This document shows, in pieces, positions 27,785 through 41,280 of a stretch of DNA of 64,000 nucleotides. The first letter of the stretch is position 1. Each line of letters starts with the position of its first letter. A program made the translations under genes and the position numbers. A model generated the notes under the pieces. It saw nothing but the letters and a program-made list of their open reading frames with translations. It was not told the origin of the DNA and ran no database searches. Origin of the DNA: Paulownia fortunei (lineage: Eukaryota > Streptophyta > Magnoliopsida > Lamiales > Paulowniaceae); assembly GCA_019321725.1 (NCBI GenBank), contig CM033113.1, positions 2,976,001 to 3,040,000 of the forward strand. Direction: 5' to 3'.

Positions 27785-28966
27785 ATGGCTTCCAATAGAA
27801 AAATTTATTTGGTCGTTCTGCTATGTATTTTCGCAATATCTTATCAGGCAACATCGCTATCATCTAGTGATCAAAGCATGTCCATACAACATGAGAAATG
27901 GATGGCTCAACATGGACGCTACTATGAGAGCAGGGAAGAGAAGTGAAACGGTTTAAGATATTCAAAGATAATGTGGAATATATAGAAAGTTTCAACAGAG
28001 ATGGAAGCCACACATACAAGCTTGGAATCAATAGATATGCCGACTTAACCAATGAAGAATTTCTCGCCAAATATGCAGGAAACTTTAAGCCATCTTTTCA
28101 GAGATCACCGGCGTCATCTTTCAAATATGAAAATGTGAAAGCAGTACCACCAAGTCTTGACTGGAGAGAGCGAAGTGCTGTTACCCCTGTCCAGAGCCAA
28201 GGACAATGTGGTTAGCCACCTTCCACAAACTGCACATTTGCATGCATATGTGTGCATGCACACACTCAGTCAAAAACATGAGCTGCCTGCAACAATAGAG
28301 GGCCACTAACTATGTATATCAAAATGGTACTGTTTATATTACTTATCATTGTCTAAAAGAGTGAATATTTGTCATACCTATGCAGGATGTTGCTGGGCAT
28401 TTTCAGCTGTGGCTGCTATCGAAGGCATTGTTCAGATCAGATCCGGTGTGTTAGCTTCCTTGTCAGAGCAACAAATAATGGACTGCAATGCGAATGGCGA
28501 AGGCTGCGAAGGTGGCAGGATGGAGCATGCATTTGAGTATGTTATGCGTAATGTGGGCCTTGCCTCTGACACAGATTATCCCTACCAGACAAGGGAAGGA
28601 ACATGCAGTACTGATAAGCAATCCTCTCTTGCAGTGACGATCACTGGTTATGAACGTGTTCCCCCAAACAATGAGACAGCAATGTTAATGGCAGTGGCTA
28701 ACCAACCCCTCTCAGTTGGAATTGACCCAAGTCTCTTCCAGTTTTACAGGAGTGGAGTTTTAACAGGCGAATGTGGAAACCAACTCACACATGCTATCAC
28801 AGCAGTAGGGTACGGTACAAGTGAAGATGGCACCAAGTTTTGGTTATTTAAGAATTCTTGGGGCTCAGACTGGGGAGAGCAAGGGTACGTAAGACTGCAG
28901 AGGGATATTGATGCCAAAGAAGGCATGTGTGGCCTTGCAATGGATCTTACATATCCCACAGCATAA
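27785..28966 (+). pseudogene. Papain-like cysteine protease A4, frameshift and stop in propeptide
   Basis: Exon 1 is 27785-28210 and exon 2 is 28386-28966. Intact partner B4 reads REEIEKRFK; A4 is one base shorter here and reads REEK followed by TGA at 27944-27946. The frame resumes from [17 protein letters not shown] onwards. Downstream the enzyme is otherwise complete: QGQCG|CCWAFS, LTHAITAVGYG, LFKNSWG. This lineage differs from A2/A3 by LTHAI in place of LDHGV around the catalytic His and by SWGSDWGEQGY. The intron is 175 bases. Exon 2 carries scattered substitutions against B4. It is probably dead, unless the change is an assembly error. Confidence 0.85.
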
Positions 28967-30211
28967 GTTATTAATATTACTGGTTGCAGACATGCTTGTA
29001 TACCCAAAAAAGAAAAAAATATATATATGATTCTTTACATGGAAAACGTGATATTACTTCTAACAAAGATATTCGGACATAATTATTTGAGTTGCGTAAT
29101 TGTCTTCAGTAATGTATTCATTCATTTGCCTGTCCCCACCCCCGCCTTAAATATAACTAAATAAAATAAGCATCTCAGGTCTCTCAGTATATGCCATTTA
29201 ACTGATTTTTTCTTTAAAGAAGAGACTCATAGCAATTTTTTTTTTTAACACTTCATTCATAATTTGTGTTTGGTTTGTTTAGTGCCCAACTAAAAGTAAC
29301 TTTTTCTAATCACCAAGAGACCATAGATAAATATTTTCATGTTACAATTTGTATAAGGTTATTTTAGTCATCACAAAAAAGTTAAGAAACTTGAAATATC
29401 CAAGTATTTATACTTCTATAATAATATTGATTGATATTCAGATATGTCCTCCCCACATCATAATGCACGCAACACAAGTCATAGTATTATTGGAGCTTTA
29501 CTCGGTTTTTCTCTGTATGATCCCAAGGTTTATCCAAGGGTTAGGTTAGGACCGCATAACTCATCTCTAAGTTGAATGTCAGCCATAGAGGGGATGTCCA
29601 ATGCATGTGTACAAGAACCCTAAAGGTAAATTCTACAACCAAACAATTGCAAAAAAAATAAAAATAAAAATAAAATAAATTGCAAACATACCCGTTTCTT
29701 AAACGAGAAACGTAATGTCTGAACTTGCGTTCCCGAGCAAACTCTAAAGTCAAAACCAAGGTTGTCTACTCCAATAAGAGCACATTCCTGTCATAATTTC
29801 AGTTCAAAACAGTTAGCATAAGAACTAAACAGTCATATTATTAAAATTCTACAACCCTCATTAGTTCCATGACAATATATTGCTAGTAGATATACCCAGT
29901 CCTACTAGCTGATATTCACAGACCATGAAAATCACAACAAATTCGTCTCATAAAATTAGGTAGCTCATTTGGGCAGCAAAAGACAACTTATGCTGAAGGC
30001 CTTGTCTATGAAGAGCAAGGGTGGGGAGAAACGACCTTCTGATCCCTTTCAAGTTCTCCAAGCCATCAATTTCTAGCACAGAATGAGTGGAATATAACCT
30101 TACTTTCTAGTCCATTTTCCAAGTTTACAAGAATGTGAATATTACATAAAGGTTTCTCATACAGATAATAATCAATATTTTTCTATTTAACTCGAGAGTC
30201 CAATGTGATAT

Positions 30212-30570
30212 CTCCACTTGAATACCCTTACATCTCCAACATAGAGATTTCAGAGCTTGCGTGGTCTTTTTTCCACCAGCTTTGAGGCGGGATATAATTT
30301 TTGCTGCTGAATGTGCAATTGCATCAGGCTGAGCCCTCCTAAAATCTTCTATTTTAACATCACTCTGCAGCAATAACACAAAATCACTTGTTACACTTTC
30401 CAACCCAGTGGCAAGAAAAATGACCCATCTCGAAGTGGTTCGGTCAACGCAACATATTTTCCTGCATTAAGAAGATAACACCACATATAACGTCCAGCTG
30501 GGTCTCCTCTCCAAGTTGCATCTTTTACACAGGCTTCTATAAGCAAGGTCATTGGAATGGGATAGATTGC
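30212..30570 (-). pseudogene. Relic of an unidentified protein-coding gene
   Basis: Two stretches on the minus strand read like protein. The first (about 30570-30397) gives IEACVKDATWRGDPAGRYMW, then CYLLNAGKYVALTEPLRDGS. After a CTGCAG acceptor the second (30364-30212) gives EDFRRAQPDAIAHSAAKIIS, then GGKKTTQALKSLCWRCKGIQ. The splice donor between them is unclear; one choice (GG|GTCATT) would leave a 60-base intron. No start, stop or further exons were found, so this is probably an isolated fragment. I do not recognise the family. Confidence 0.4.
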
Positions 30571-30867
30571 AAGACAGAGTCAAGTTATCTCAACTCAGCC
30601 ACTTGATTCAGGTTATAATAAATAATATGTTATGACAATAAAGCAGGTTTTTTATTTTACGGTGCTACAGACAAGATTTAGCAAGATTGAGAGTAATCGT
30701 AAGAATGAAAACCATTTATATGATAATCTCATATATATGATGATTTCAACCAAAAAAAAATAGGAAAACCTTATTTAGTGCGATTTCTAAAATGAAGACA
30801 AATATAAAAAATAGAAAACTCTTGTGTTAGTTCAATTTGTAAAATGAAGACAAATATCAAGGACTAC

Positions 30868-30938
30868 TTGTAATTTATAAATTTAGAGTAGTTTTCTGTA
30901 AATAGGTCAAATTTCAAATATGATTTTTGTAATTAACC
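30868..30938. repeat. Half of a foldback (MITE-like) element
   Basis: This stretch (TAATTTATAAATTTAGAG at its left, TTTTTGTAATTAACC at its right) matches the right arm of the foldback element at 50422-50657. A clear left arm is not visible here. Just upstream the phrase AAAATGAAGACAAATAT occurs twice, about 50 bases apart. Confidence 0.5.
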
Positions 30939-30981
30939 TTCTTTCTATTAATTTGAGAGCCTAGTACCAACATGCTCATGG

Positions 30982-31063
30982 GCGGAAACATACGTAGTAG
31001 TAAGGCATATAGTTCGAATTCTGCGGAAACATACGTAGTAGTAAGGCATATAGTTCGAATTCT
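30982..31063. repeat. Perfect tandem duplication of 41 bp
   Basis: Two identical 41-base units, 30982-31022 and 31023-31063, each starting GCGGAAACATACGTAGTAG and ending TTCGAATTCT. Perfect identity indicates a recent slippage event. Confidence 0.9.
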
Positions 31064-32235
31064 TATTCTCGAGTGCTAGATTATGTATCCAATCACTGTA
31101 ACTTTCTTCTGACTTTTTCATCCCATTGCCCAAGCTCATCTGCAACTCTCTCTGCTTGTGCATCTATGTTTGATTTTACTTCTTCAAGTCTGTTTTCAAC
31201 ATTATTTATTTATGAATCTGTTATCAATATATGTCTGATGCCTAAGGAAGATGGACTGATCTAGAGGATTGACCGATATTCTACTGCTATATGATTCTCC
31301 TTCATGGGAGACTCCTTCATGGTAGGCTCCCGCCTATTGAATCCCAAACCACTGAAGTAACTTTTTTCACATCGAATTCTTTTTAGCTTTTTCGCCTTAC
31401 TCGAAAGTCAGTTTTTTTCAGTTCTCGGCAAATCATAATTTTTTTCAATGATTCTCAAGTTAGTTTTTTCTTTACAACGGTCGAAATGATTCCCAGTTCT
31501 TTGAAGTACTCGTGCATATGTTTTATAGCTTTGGCTAGTTTACCAGTTCAATGGTCTCCAACTTGTATATCCGCATGCTCCTTCTTGTTAAAGGTTTCGT
31601 ATCTTGACAATCTCTACAATTTTGGAATAATTCTTACAATTTTGGAACAATTCTCAACTTGTAGGTGGATGTTTACAAAGACTGAGAATCTCCCTTATAT
31701 TGTGATAGGACAGTAGAACCTTAAGTTTGGAAGACTCTCTGACACAACTATCCGTTCCAAATAGATTGTTCACTGGAAATGAAATAAATGCAGCTCGTCC
31801 AATCATTGAAGTGCTTGAAGTATATCAACATGTCAGATACTTTTTCCCTTAACAATATACCATAGCCTTAGCTCCTTCAAGTATCCCTTGTGCTAGCTAA
31901 GTCAGCCTCGCTCAAAAGTGAAGTGTTGGAAGATGCTAGAAGTCCGCTGAAAAGTATGATGTGTAAAGAAGTGAAAAGTGCAGTGCATAAAAAACCGTTG
32001 AAAGATGGATATATGGCTAAGAAGTGTTGTAAGATTAATCCAACAGTTGAGAGACTATATAGAGTTCTTCAAAAAATATTATAAGGGAATATTCTAATCT
32101 AGAAATATCTAGATATCTCCTACACACTTCTACAAGAAGTTGAAAATATATAAAAGTTTCTAGAAAATTAAGCTGAACTCTTGAACTGGCAGATGTGGCA
32201 ACCAAGAGTTTATTGATTTTAGCAGTGTCCACTAT

Positions 32236-32395
32236 CCTTTGCAACTTTCTTTTCGCCGCATTCCACAATTCAAACAGCGATCCTATTTTTTTCAAGTCAA
32301 ATTCACCCAAGGTCTACCCTTTGCAACTTTTCAAGCATTCCACGATGCGAACAGCGATCCTATTTTTTCCGAGTCAAATTCACCCCAGGTCTCCA
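32236..32395. repeat. Imperfect tandem duplication of about 82 bp
   Basis: Units 32236-32317 and 32318-32395 both start CCTTTGCAACTTT and share AACAGCGATCCTATTTTTT and GTCAAATTCACCC. They differ by several substitutions and a short indel, so this duplication is older than the 41-bp one. Confidence 0.8.
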
Positions 32396-33302
32396 CAAGG
32401 GAATGACCAACTAATTCAAAAGTGTTGGCTGCCTTAGTACTTCATTGATATGGATGCCACATTTGACAGCCACTAATGAAAAAAGGACATGCAGTATTTT
32501 TTTCCCAGTGGGTCTATGCGTTCTTCAACGATTTGTTGTGAGTAACAAATTTTTTTGATACTACATACACTTGGGGTAAATCTCAAAAAAGGAAGAACCT
32601 CTTCATAAAGTGGCGTATGCCGCTTGATTGTGGCAAGCACACGGTATTCTTTTAGTAAAAGATGAAAGAATAGTTCGGTGCTTTTATCGCGAGTACAGTT
32701 TAGTTCTTCTTACACAGCGTACAGTTTAGTTCTTCTTACATGCTCTGAAACAGCCTATTCTTGATTCATTATGGTCTTATTAATGCATTCGCGTGGACAT
32801 ATACGCTTAAACATTTATTGTGACAGATTGGGAGTCTGCTGCTGTACTCCATTTAACTTCTGGATTCATTTCTTTTTTATATTAGGTCTGCGACAATAAG
32901 TTGGTAATATGTGGATTGGTGAGATCTATATATTCATGTTTTCTGATAACAAAATTTAGGGTTCCAAAATTCATGTTTCGATTTTGGATCTGTGGCCATA
33001 GTTAGTATTTCCGTAAGTTTTTGACTAAGAGATAAGCGTTAGGTAACTACCGAAGATGGGTTCCAATCGTCAGAGTCACTCCATGTTATCTGATCAATTA
33101 GCAACTTGACATCTGACTATAAATAAGCAATAAGTATTTTGTGTGCTGCCAGAGGTGAAAATTCTACAAAATAGTGGGTTTTGGGTTTAGTTGTCTAACT
33201 ATGTTTAGTCGTATTAAGCTTTGAGGCTCCAGTCTTTATCTGATTTGTTCCTTAAGCAGCCTACTTCTTGGCTTTCTCTGAAGCTATATCTTACTTGGAC
33301 AG

Positions 33303-33781
33303 GAACCAATTGAATATGTTCGAAACCAATTTCTTACAGCAGGTGAAAGTCTCAAACAGTTCTATTCGGAGCTAGTGGAAGATGCTCTCCCTATACGTAA
33401 GGTGGGTTCCCTGGGAAAACATGGTCCTACCTCTCCTAAACAGCAAGAAATTACTGGTTTGCCTTCCCATAAAATGTCAAATACCAGTGTTGATGATGAT
33501 CAGGAAGGGAGATCGGCTGTAAATTCTTCATCCCCTTTATTGCGTACTGAACCTGTGGGTGAGATGTATGACGATTTTTTATATGTTCTTCAAAATTATG
33601 GCATATAATGCTGAGATCTGTTTTATGAACAGAAAACTAAGACCCCTCTTTTAAACAAGAAGTTAGCCAAGAAACATTCATGCGAAACTGCCTCTCTCAA
33701 GGTATATAAGAAGAAACAGATGCCGAGAAATGGGAGAAATTGGATGAAAATCTTTGTGATTCTGACTGGGAGATTATCCGA
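33303..33781 (+). pseudogene. Truncated copy of the acidic WEII protein gene
   Basis: Starts with the exon 2 equivalent (EPIEYVRNQFLTAGESLK, then VEDALPIRKVGSLGKHG); exon 1 lies outside the duplication, so there is no start. At 33575-33580 the exon jumps to intron 4 sequence because of a 1.63 kb deletion that removed the rest of exon 2 and exons 3 and 4. The exon 5 equivalent (33633-33781) has an indel (CTCTCTCAAGG) that breaks the frame, and the stop after WEII has become CGA. Clearly non-functional as a copy of the parent. Confidence 0.9.
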
Positions 33782-35260
33782 TTGGAAATATCTGGTAATC
33801 CTAACATGTTATGCAAACAATTTTAGACGTGGAGCTGCTAGTAATGTAAAGAGGGGATAATGATATGGATAGATGCAAACAGGGCATCGGCATTGGTTGG
33901 AGTTTATTTATATTTCATTTTAATTTTTAGTAGTTTTCTTTTAGTCAATAATATGAAGTTGAAATATTGGAGTTTGCTTATGTAAAGTTTTGGGATCGAG
34001 AATTATCTGCAGCTTTAAGTTATGTTTGGAACTAGGATTTGATTGAGAAACAAGAAAAGAAAAAAGGGGAAGTATGGAAAATCAACTTCAATTGCGTTTT
34101 CCTTATGAAGAAAAATAAGTATTAACCTAACTTACTTTTTGAAAGTATTGAGAAAAACTTATACAAGAAATGTAGTATGATTTAATAAATACATTACATA
34201 ATTATATTCTTGCCAACATTATATTTGGCGTTTCCTTCAAAACTGAACAGAGAAAAATATATTTTTTCCCAGTATTTTACTCTCAAAATCCTAGGGCCAA
34301 TTGTAAATTTTCCTTTCTACCCCTAATTGATGACAATTGCTGATATGAAAAGTAACCATAGTTTGATGGAAGAAATTCATTTTGCAAAAACTAATAATTT
34401 TTACTAAATTTCAAAATCAATATCCAAGAAATAAATCTGAGAAATTGGAGCAAAAATTACAATTTCACATTCTAATGTGATTTTTTGGGCAAAAGACGGG
34501 AAAAAACTTAGACAACGACATTAGACATTTTTATGCTATCCTCAAGTTTGCCAATGCTTTGTCAAACTCTCTTTATGCTCTTGTTGGCCAAAAAAATAGT
34601 CAGATACAATTTTCTATAATGGCATGAATAACCATTAGAAAGATACAATTTCCTGTAAATGGAATGAATGACAAAAATAATAACAGATATATATATTTCT
34701 ATTTCTCGAGATGGCAATAACTGACAAATGTAAAAGATAACAGATGCATAGATGTATAGAGTCACCCTATTGTGCTCTCTGAGATGCTGTACAGCATATA
34801 GCATGAGCAATGCTTCAATATTATAAGTTAACTTGAAAATTAGAAAGCAAAATCTTCACACTCTGTTTTGGATGAGTAGAAATAGAACGCCTGTAATATA
34901 TCTAGCTATCATTTAATCTGATCTGAAACCTTGAGATACAGGCTGAACTATGTGTAAATGGTATGGATTACTCCACAGGTGTGAAGGTAAGGTCAAGTTT
35001 TTTAACAGGTCTATAGGATTATCTGATCATGCCATTTGCCCCTCAAAAGTAGGACACGGGGAAATATTTATCACTTGGATTGCAGTTTGAATAGGAGTTA
35101 CACTGCCTCTAATGCTAAATTGGTTCATAGTTATCGTTCTTTGGGAATAAACAGGACTAGTTCTCTCTGATGCTCACAGATTTAGGGATGTAAATGTACA
35201 TAAACGAAAAACAATAAAACACCGTGGTATCACATCTGTTACATGCCATATAAGTTTACA
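33782..35260. other. Intergenic DNA of block B, before protease B1
   Basis: Matches 19391-20869 of block A with scattered substitutions and small indels. AT-rich, no coding region. Confidence 0.6.
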
Positions 35261-36357
<1,097 letters not shown>

Positions 36358-37259
36358 TAGTAATGACGTGTTACAGGCAAAATAACTCAGAATAATTGGG
36401 GTGTTTCCAATCTTGCAAACGATGTCATCTTATGGATGTTTGAGGGATTAATAGGACAAATTGTTTGCATCAGTTGCTTTCAGAAAGGGTGATAAACTGC
36501 TTAGGCTTAGCTTTTGGGACAAACTGCAGTTTATTTAATACCATTTTTTTTTTTGTTTATTTTGGGGTGCGGTGCTGTGTCTGATTCCTAAATATTTAGG
36601 AATCTTAGCAATATATGAAGTCTTATGCATCCCATTGCATTTTATGAATATTCTGAACTTCCTCTAAGGAAAAATCCAGATTGTACTACTTTGAGTTTTC
36701 TGGCATATATCTTAGTGTAGAAAACAATGAGAAATGTAGTGAGCACATTAGACAGTGTAGACAATACACTGCGCAGGGTCCACTTTGAGCTGCATTCTCA
36801 CTATTTGATCTTGATTTTGCATAAAAGGCAAGTTGTGGCTGCAAGAGACAAACAGAAAATCCAACAATTTTATGAACTTATGCTTCCTTATATTGAACTA
36901 TTGTCTTCTTATTATATGTTAACATCCAAAACAGAGGGGAGAGACCACATCCGAAAATTTACGAATATCAACGGATAAAAGAATTCTATTTAGATTAAAT
37001 GGAGGAGCGTCAACGGAACTGAGTTTCTGAATTTCCCTCTCATTCGTAACTTGCCGGGTTTTCCAGGGAGTCACTCGCTTCCCTTCCCTCCATCACATTC
37101 TAAGTGCAAAAGCAGGTTTAAGGCATCTCTGAAGAATGGACTGAATGAATGCTATAAATACATGGTCCATTCTAAGTGGATACATAGCACTTCTTCTTTA
37201 CATCAAAAAACTTACTTTAATAAACTAAATATCCTGCTCTCTAGTGCTCAGCTTTGAAA
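36358..37259. other. Divergent promoter region between proteases B1 and B2
   Basis: Equivalent of 21967-22853. TATAAATA at 37153-37160 is the likely TATA box of B2. No coding region. Confidence 0.6.
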
Positions 37260-38366
37260 ATGGCCTTGGCACCCACTTGGAAGCTTATTTTTGCTGCATT
37301 GTTCCTATTGGAGATTTGGGCTTCTCAAGCCACAGCCCGCACCTTTCCTGATGCATCAATGGTCGAGAGACATGGGCAATGGATGACACAATATGGACGT
37401 ACCTACAAAAATGAGGCAGAGAAGGCTAAGAGATTCAAAATATTTACGGAGAATGTGGAGTACATCGAGTCCTTTAATGATGCAGGGACTCGGCCTTACA
37501 AGCTTGCCATAAACAAATTTGCTGATTTAACAAACGAGGAATTTCGGGCTCGAAATGGATACAAATTGGGATCTCACCCTAAGTCATCTAAAGTTTCATC
37601 ATTTAGGTATGCAAATGTGACTGCAGTTCCATCCAGCATGGACTGGAGAAAGAAGGGAGCTGTTACTGGTGTCAAAGATCAAGGCCAATGTGGTAAGTCC
37701 TAAGTTAATTTTCTCTTGAGATATGTAAGTTGTAACTGTCATCAAAGAGATTGACTTTTTACCAACGAATATACAGGATGTTGCTGGGCATTTTCAGCTG
37801 TTGCAGCCACGGAAGGTATCAACCAGCTCACTACAGGGAATCTGATTTCATTATCTGAACAGGAACTTGTGGATTGCGATACAAGTGAAGATCAAGGCTG
37901 CAATGGTGGTCTCATGGACTATGCCTTTGAGTTCATTATCGGAAATGATGGCCTCACAACTGAATCAAATTACCCGTACCAAGGAGTTGATGGAACCTGC
38001 AACACTAAGAAGGAATCCTCCCATGTTGCTAAGATTACAGGGTACGAGGATGTCCAGGCCAACAGTGAGTCTGCGTTGCTGAAAGCCGTGGCCAACCAAC
38101 CTGTATCTGTAGCCATTGATGCTGGTGGATCCGACTTCCAGTTCTACTCAAGTGGAGTTTTTACGGGACAGTGTGGAACTGATCTAGACCACGGTGTCAC
38201 TGCAGTCGGCTATGGGAAAACTAGTGATGGAACCAAGTATTGGTTGGTTAAGAATTCATGGGGAAGTAGCTGGGGCGAGAGTGGATACATTAGAATGCAA
38301 AGGGACATTGATGCTGCAGAAGGACTCTGTGGCATCGCTATGCAAGCTTCTTACCCAACTGCTTAA
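37260..38366 (+). CDS. Papain-like cysteine protease B2 (SAG39-like)
   Basis: Exons 37260-37692 and 37777-38366 give 340 residues. A hydrophobic signal peptide (about 1-26) is followed by the I29 propeptide ([43 protein letters not shown]) and the peptidase C1A domain from about residue 124. Gln141 and Cys147 (QGQCGCCWAFS), His ([11 protein letters not shown]) and Asn (LVKNSWG) complete the active site. No KDEL or granulin tail. The expected role is general proteolysis in vacuole or apoplast after propeptide removal. An NVT glycosylation site lies at the propeptide border (119-121). It is the intact partner of broken A2; exon 2 is apparently identical to A2, while exon 1 has diverged and lacks one codon (RARNGY against RASRNGY). 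The ATG at 37260 is preferred; an in-frame TTG lies just upstream. Confidence 0.94.
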
Positions 38367-40149
38367 AGTTGTTTAAAATTTGGATGAAGTTGTACAAGCT
38401 CCCATAGTAAGATTGCGCTGTTTCTGTGTTTGGTGTGTCTCTTGTTCATGTGTATTTACAACCTATGTAAATTTCATTCCTCTCTTGAACATTGCTTGTA
38501 AAGAAAGGGCTGTTATACAAGATATTCTAGTTTAATTACCTCCTGTGAGCCTGATGTTCTGCAGCCCCTTTGCACAACACTTTTGATAATATCAAAGGTA
38601 TATGAATGAGTAACTTTCAGATTTTACAGACAAACAAGGATTACAAAGATGTTAAGTAATATGAAAAACATGCAAGAGATACATCCTGGAACTAGAATAA
38701 ATGAATAAAGATGCATCACCTATGTAGAACGAACTCAAGCAAATTCCATTTCTAACCAATCCAGAGTGTGCCTGTGAGTGAGCAAATCAAGTAATTGGAT
38801 ACAAGTCTACAGAGAATGGCTTTAAGCATTACCCAGAGAGAGAGAATGTTCATGTGTGAGTTCCAGAACAAACAAAAGTGCAATATGGTCTGTGTGCTTT
38901 CTAATTCATTATAAGCTTAATGGGTTTTCGTTTCTTTTGAATTAATTATAAAAAAAAATAATGAATAAAAATTAGGATTGTTTGGCACATGTTGATATAT
39001 ATTAAATGCATTAGTGTATGCTTTGGGCGCGCACATGTATTATGATTTAGATTTTTATGTCAATTTTTATACATTTTATATTTATTTTATTTTATTGTAT
39101 TTTTTTGAGTAAATCATAATTACATTCGGGGCCTAACTTTGCAAGTTGAGCTAGGCCTCATTAGCGTCAAACATGTCAATGAGCATAGTATTGAATTTTG
39201 ATTTCAATTATCCAAATTAAAAGAAAAGAAAAACACTTCCCTTGCCTGCTTATTCATTATGCAACTAATTATTAAGAAAAAAAAAACATAATTTTTTATA
39301 TTTTGGTAAAAAGGTTTCAAACGATGTTGCCCCTCGAAATAATGGATGAGGCCCAAATAAATTGCGCCGAATATAAAATGGTGTGATTCCCTGTTTGATG
39401 TGTTGAGTTTCATGAGTATCTTGACTTGGAAATCACTCTCCTATGGCCTATGCTAGTAAACTGCATTTGGGGATATTGTGTATGCTAAGTTCACTCCATT
39501 CACCCAGAATAATTTAAAATCAAAATAATTATTTGCTAAAAATTGTTTTTGAGTTGCAAGCTTGCAGATTCTTTCCTTTTGATTTATTTTTCTGATATAA
39601 TGAAAAGAAGTGCATTAAATATTTCACATAACAGGAATGTCGTGATGATATTTTCTTGACTTTCTTTATATTCTAATGCAATAATATATAGCTTTGACAG
39701 GGATCCCAGTAAATGAACACCGTAGCAACCCTGCTAACTCCTTTGTTTTATGACAGTCTATTTTAAGTTCCAAATGTTTTGGATAACGTTACATACAAAC
39801 TGATAATACAATATCAAAGAGCATTCTATGTAAGCAGGTTATAAAATGCAAGCTTGTACAACAAATCAAACAAAAGGAGAGCATTGCCAATGGAGCAGCG
39901 CCTACGAAAACTGTAAATCCTTGTCCATATCATAGATAACTTGCCGGGCTCTTTATGCAGTTTGGTTCCTTGTTGCAAGATTAACATCATGGTGGGAATG
40001 CGCTTTGAAGAAACCATTCAAGAAGGAATTTAGTTCCCATCTATATATACTCCATTCTTGGGAGTTTATTCACTCAAATCATACAAAACCATACAACCTT
40101 CTGAAAAAGATCACTTTTTTCTAGTGCAATATAAGGTTTGAGAATCAAT
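38367..40149. other. Intergenic DNA between proteases B2 and B3, with B3 promoter
   Basis: Equivalent of 23963-25708; B2 3' UTR, AT-rich DNA, TATATATA at 40042-40049. A stretch around 39929-39945 is present in B but not in A. No coding region. Confidence 0.6.
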
Positions 40150-41280
40150 ATGGGTTTGAAATTTGATGGAAAAGTAGTTCTTGCACTTGTCTTGGTCTTT
40201 GGGATGTGTACTTCCACAGCAACTTCTCGGAAGATTCCGGACGCAACTATGGCTGAGAGGCATGAGCAATGGATGGATCAATATGGACGGGTATACAAAG
40301 ATGACGCAGAGAAGGCAATACGATTCAAGATATTCAAGGAGAATGTGGAGTTTATTGAATCTTTCAACAGCGCAGGGACTAGGCCTTACAAGCTAGGCAT
40401 CAATCAATTTGCTGATCTGACGAATGAAGAATTCCGCGCCTCTCGTAATGGATACAGAGTGTCCTCCCATAGCAAATCATCTGAAAGAACAGCCTTTAGA
40501 TATGAAAATGTGACAGCAGTTCCTTCAAGCATGGACTGGAGAAAGAAAGGAGCTGTTACTGGAGTCAAGGATCAGGGCCAATGTGGTGCGTAAGCCAAAA
40601 TTTTAGCCGAAAATAGTTAAAACTGTGAAATTACGTTTCTAATAAATTTCAAATCTTTTTCTTGTTTGGGGAAAAAACAAATGGCAGGATGTTGCTGGGC
40701 TTTTTCAGCAGTTGCAGCCATGGAAGGAATCAACCAGCTTACAACAGGAAAATTGATCTCATTGTCAGAACAAGAACTTGTGGATTGTGACATAAGTGGT
40801 GAAGATCAGGGCTGCAATGGAGGCCTGATGGATGATGCGTTCAAATTCATTATACACAACGATGGCCTCACCACTGAATCTAACTACCCATATGAGGGAA
40901 CCGATGGCACATGTAACAGCCAAAAGGAAGCCTCAGGTGCAGCAAAGATCACCGGCTATGAAGATGTTCCAGCTGATGATGAATCTGCATTATTGAAGGC
41001 TGTGGCGAACCAACCAGTGTCCGTCGCTATTGACGCCAGTGGAATGGCATTCCAGTTTTACATGGGTGGAGTTTTTACAGGAGACTGTGGGACTGAACTA
41101 GACCATGGTGTTACAGCAGTTGGTTATGGAAAAACTGAAGATGGTACAAAATATTGGTTAGTGAAGAACTCATGGGGCACTAGCTGGGGTGAGCAAGGAT
41201 ATATCAGAATGGAGAGAGACATTGATGCTAAAGAAGGGCTCTGTGGAATTGCCATGCAAGCTTCTTATCCAACTGCTTAA
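40150..41280 (+). CDS. Papain-like cysteine protease B3 (SAG12/SAG39-like)
   Basis: Exons 40150-40585 and 40688-41280 give 342 residues. Domain order is the same as in A3: signal peptide, I29 propeptide with ERFNIN-type helix and [13 protein letters not shown], then the C1A domain with Gln142, Cys148, His in [11 protein letters not shown] and Asn in LVKNSWG. It keeps the consensus residues at the sites changed in A3 ([31 protein letters not shown]), so A3 is the derived copy. Exon 1 differs from A3 by a single codon (TCC for TAT near residue 22). The intron donor is GTGCGT, against GTGAGT in A3, a weaker match to the consensus, so splicing could be less efficient. Likely a vacuolar protease of senescence or stress; inferred from the family. 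Confidence 0.94.

Larger units (their letters stand above)
28975..32572. other. Unique spacer between duplication blocks A and B
   Basis: About 3.6 kb with no counterpart elsewhere in the window. It holds A-rich low-complexity DNA (29650-29680), a relic of an unidentified gene (30212-30570, minus), half of a foldback element (30868-30938), two tandem duplications (41 bp and about 82 bp) and, around 31900-32190, LTR-like sequence (TGTTGGAAGATG, and repeated TCTAGA/ATATCTAGATATCT). This mixture suggests repeated insertion and local duplication after the blocks arose. Confidence 0.6.

Noticed and set aside
31008..31025. AGTTCGAATTCT resembling a tRNA T-loop.
   Set aside because: No acceptor, D or anticodon arms around it, and it belongs to the 41-bp tandem repeat. 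No tRNA was found in the window.
30982..31063. Two 41-bp direct repeats considered as a CRISPR-like array.
   Set aside because: Only two adjacent units with no spacer, in a plant nuclear genome; a simple tandem duplication.
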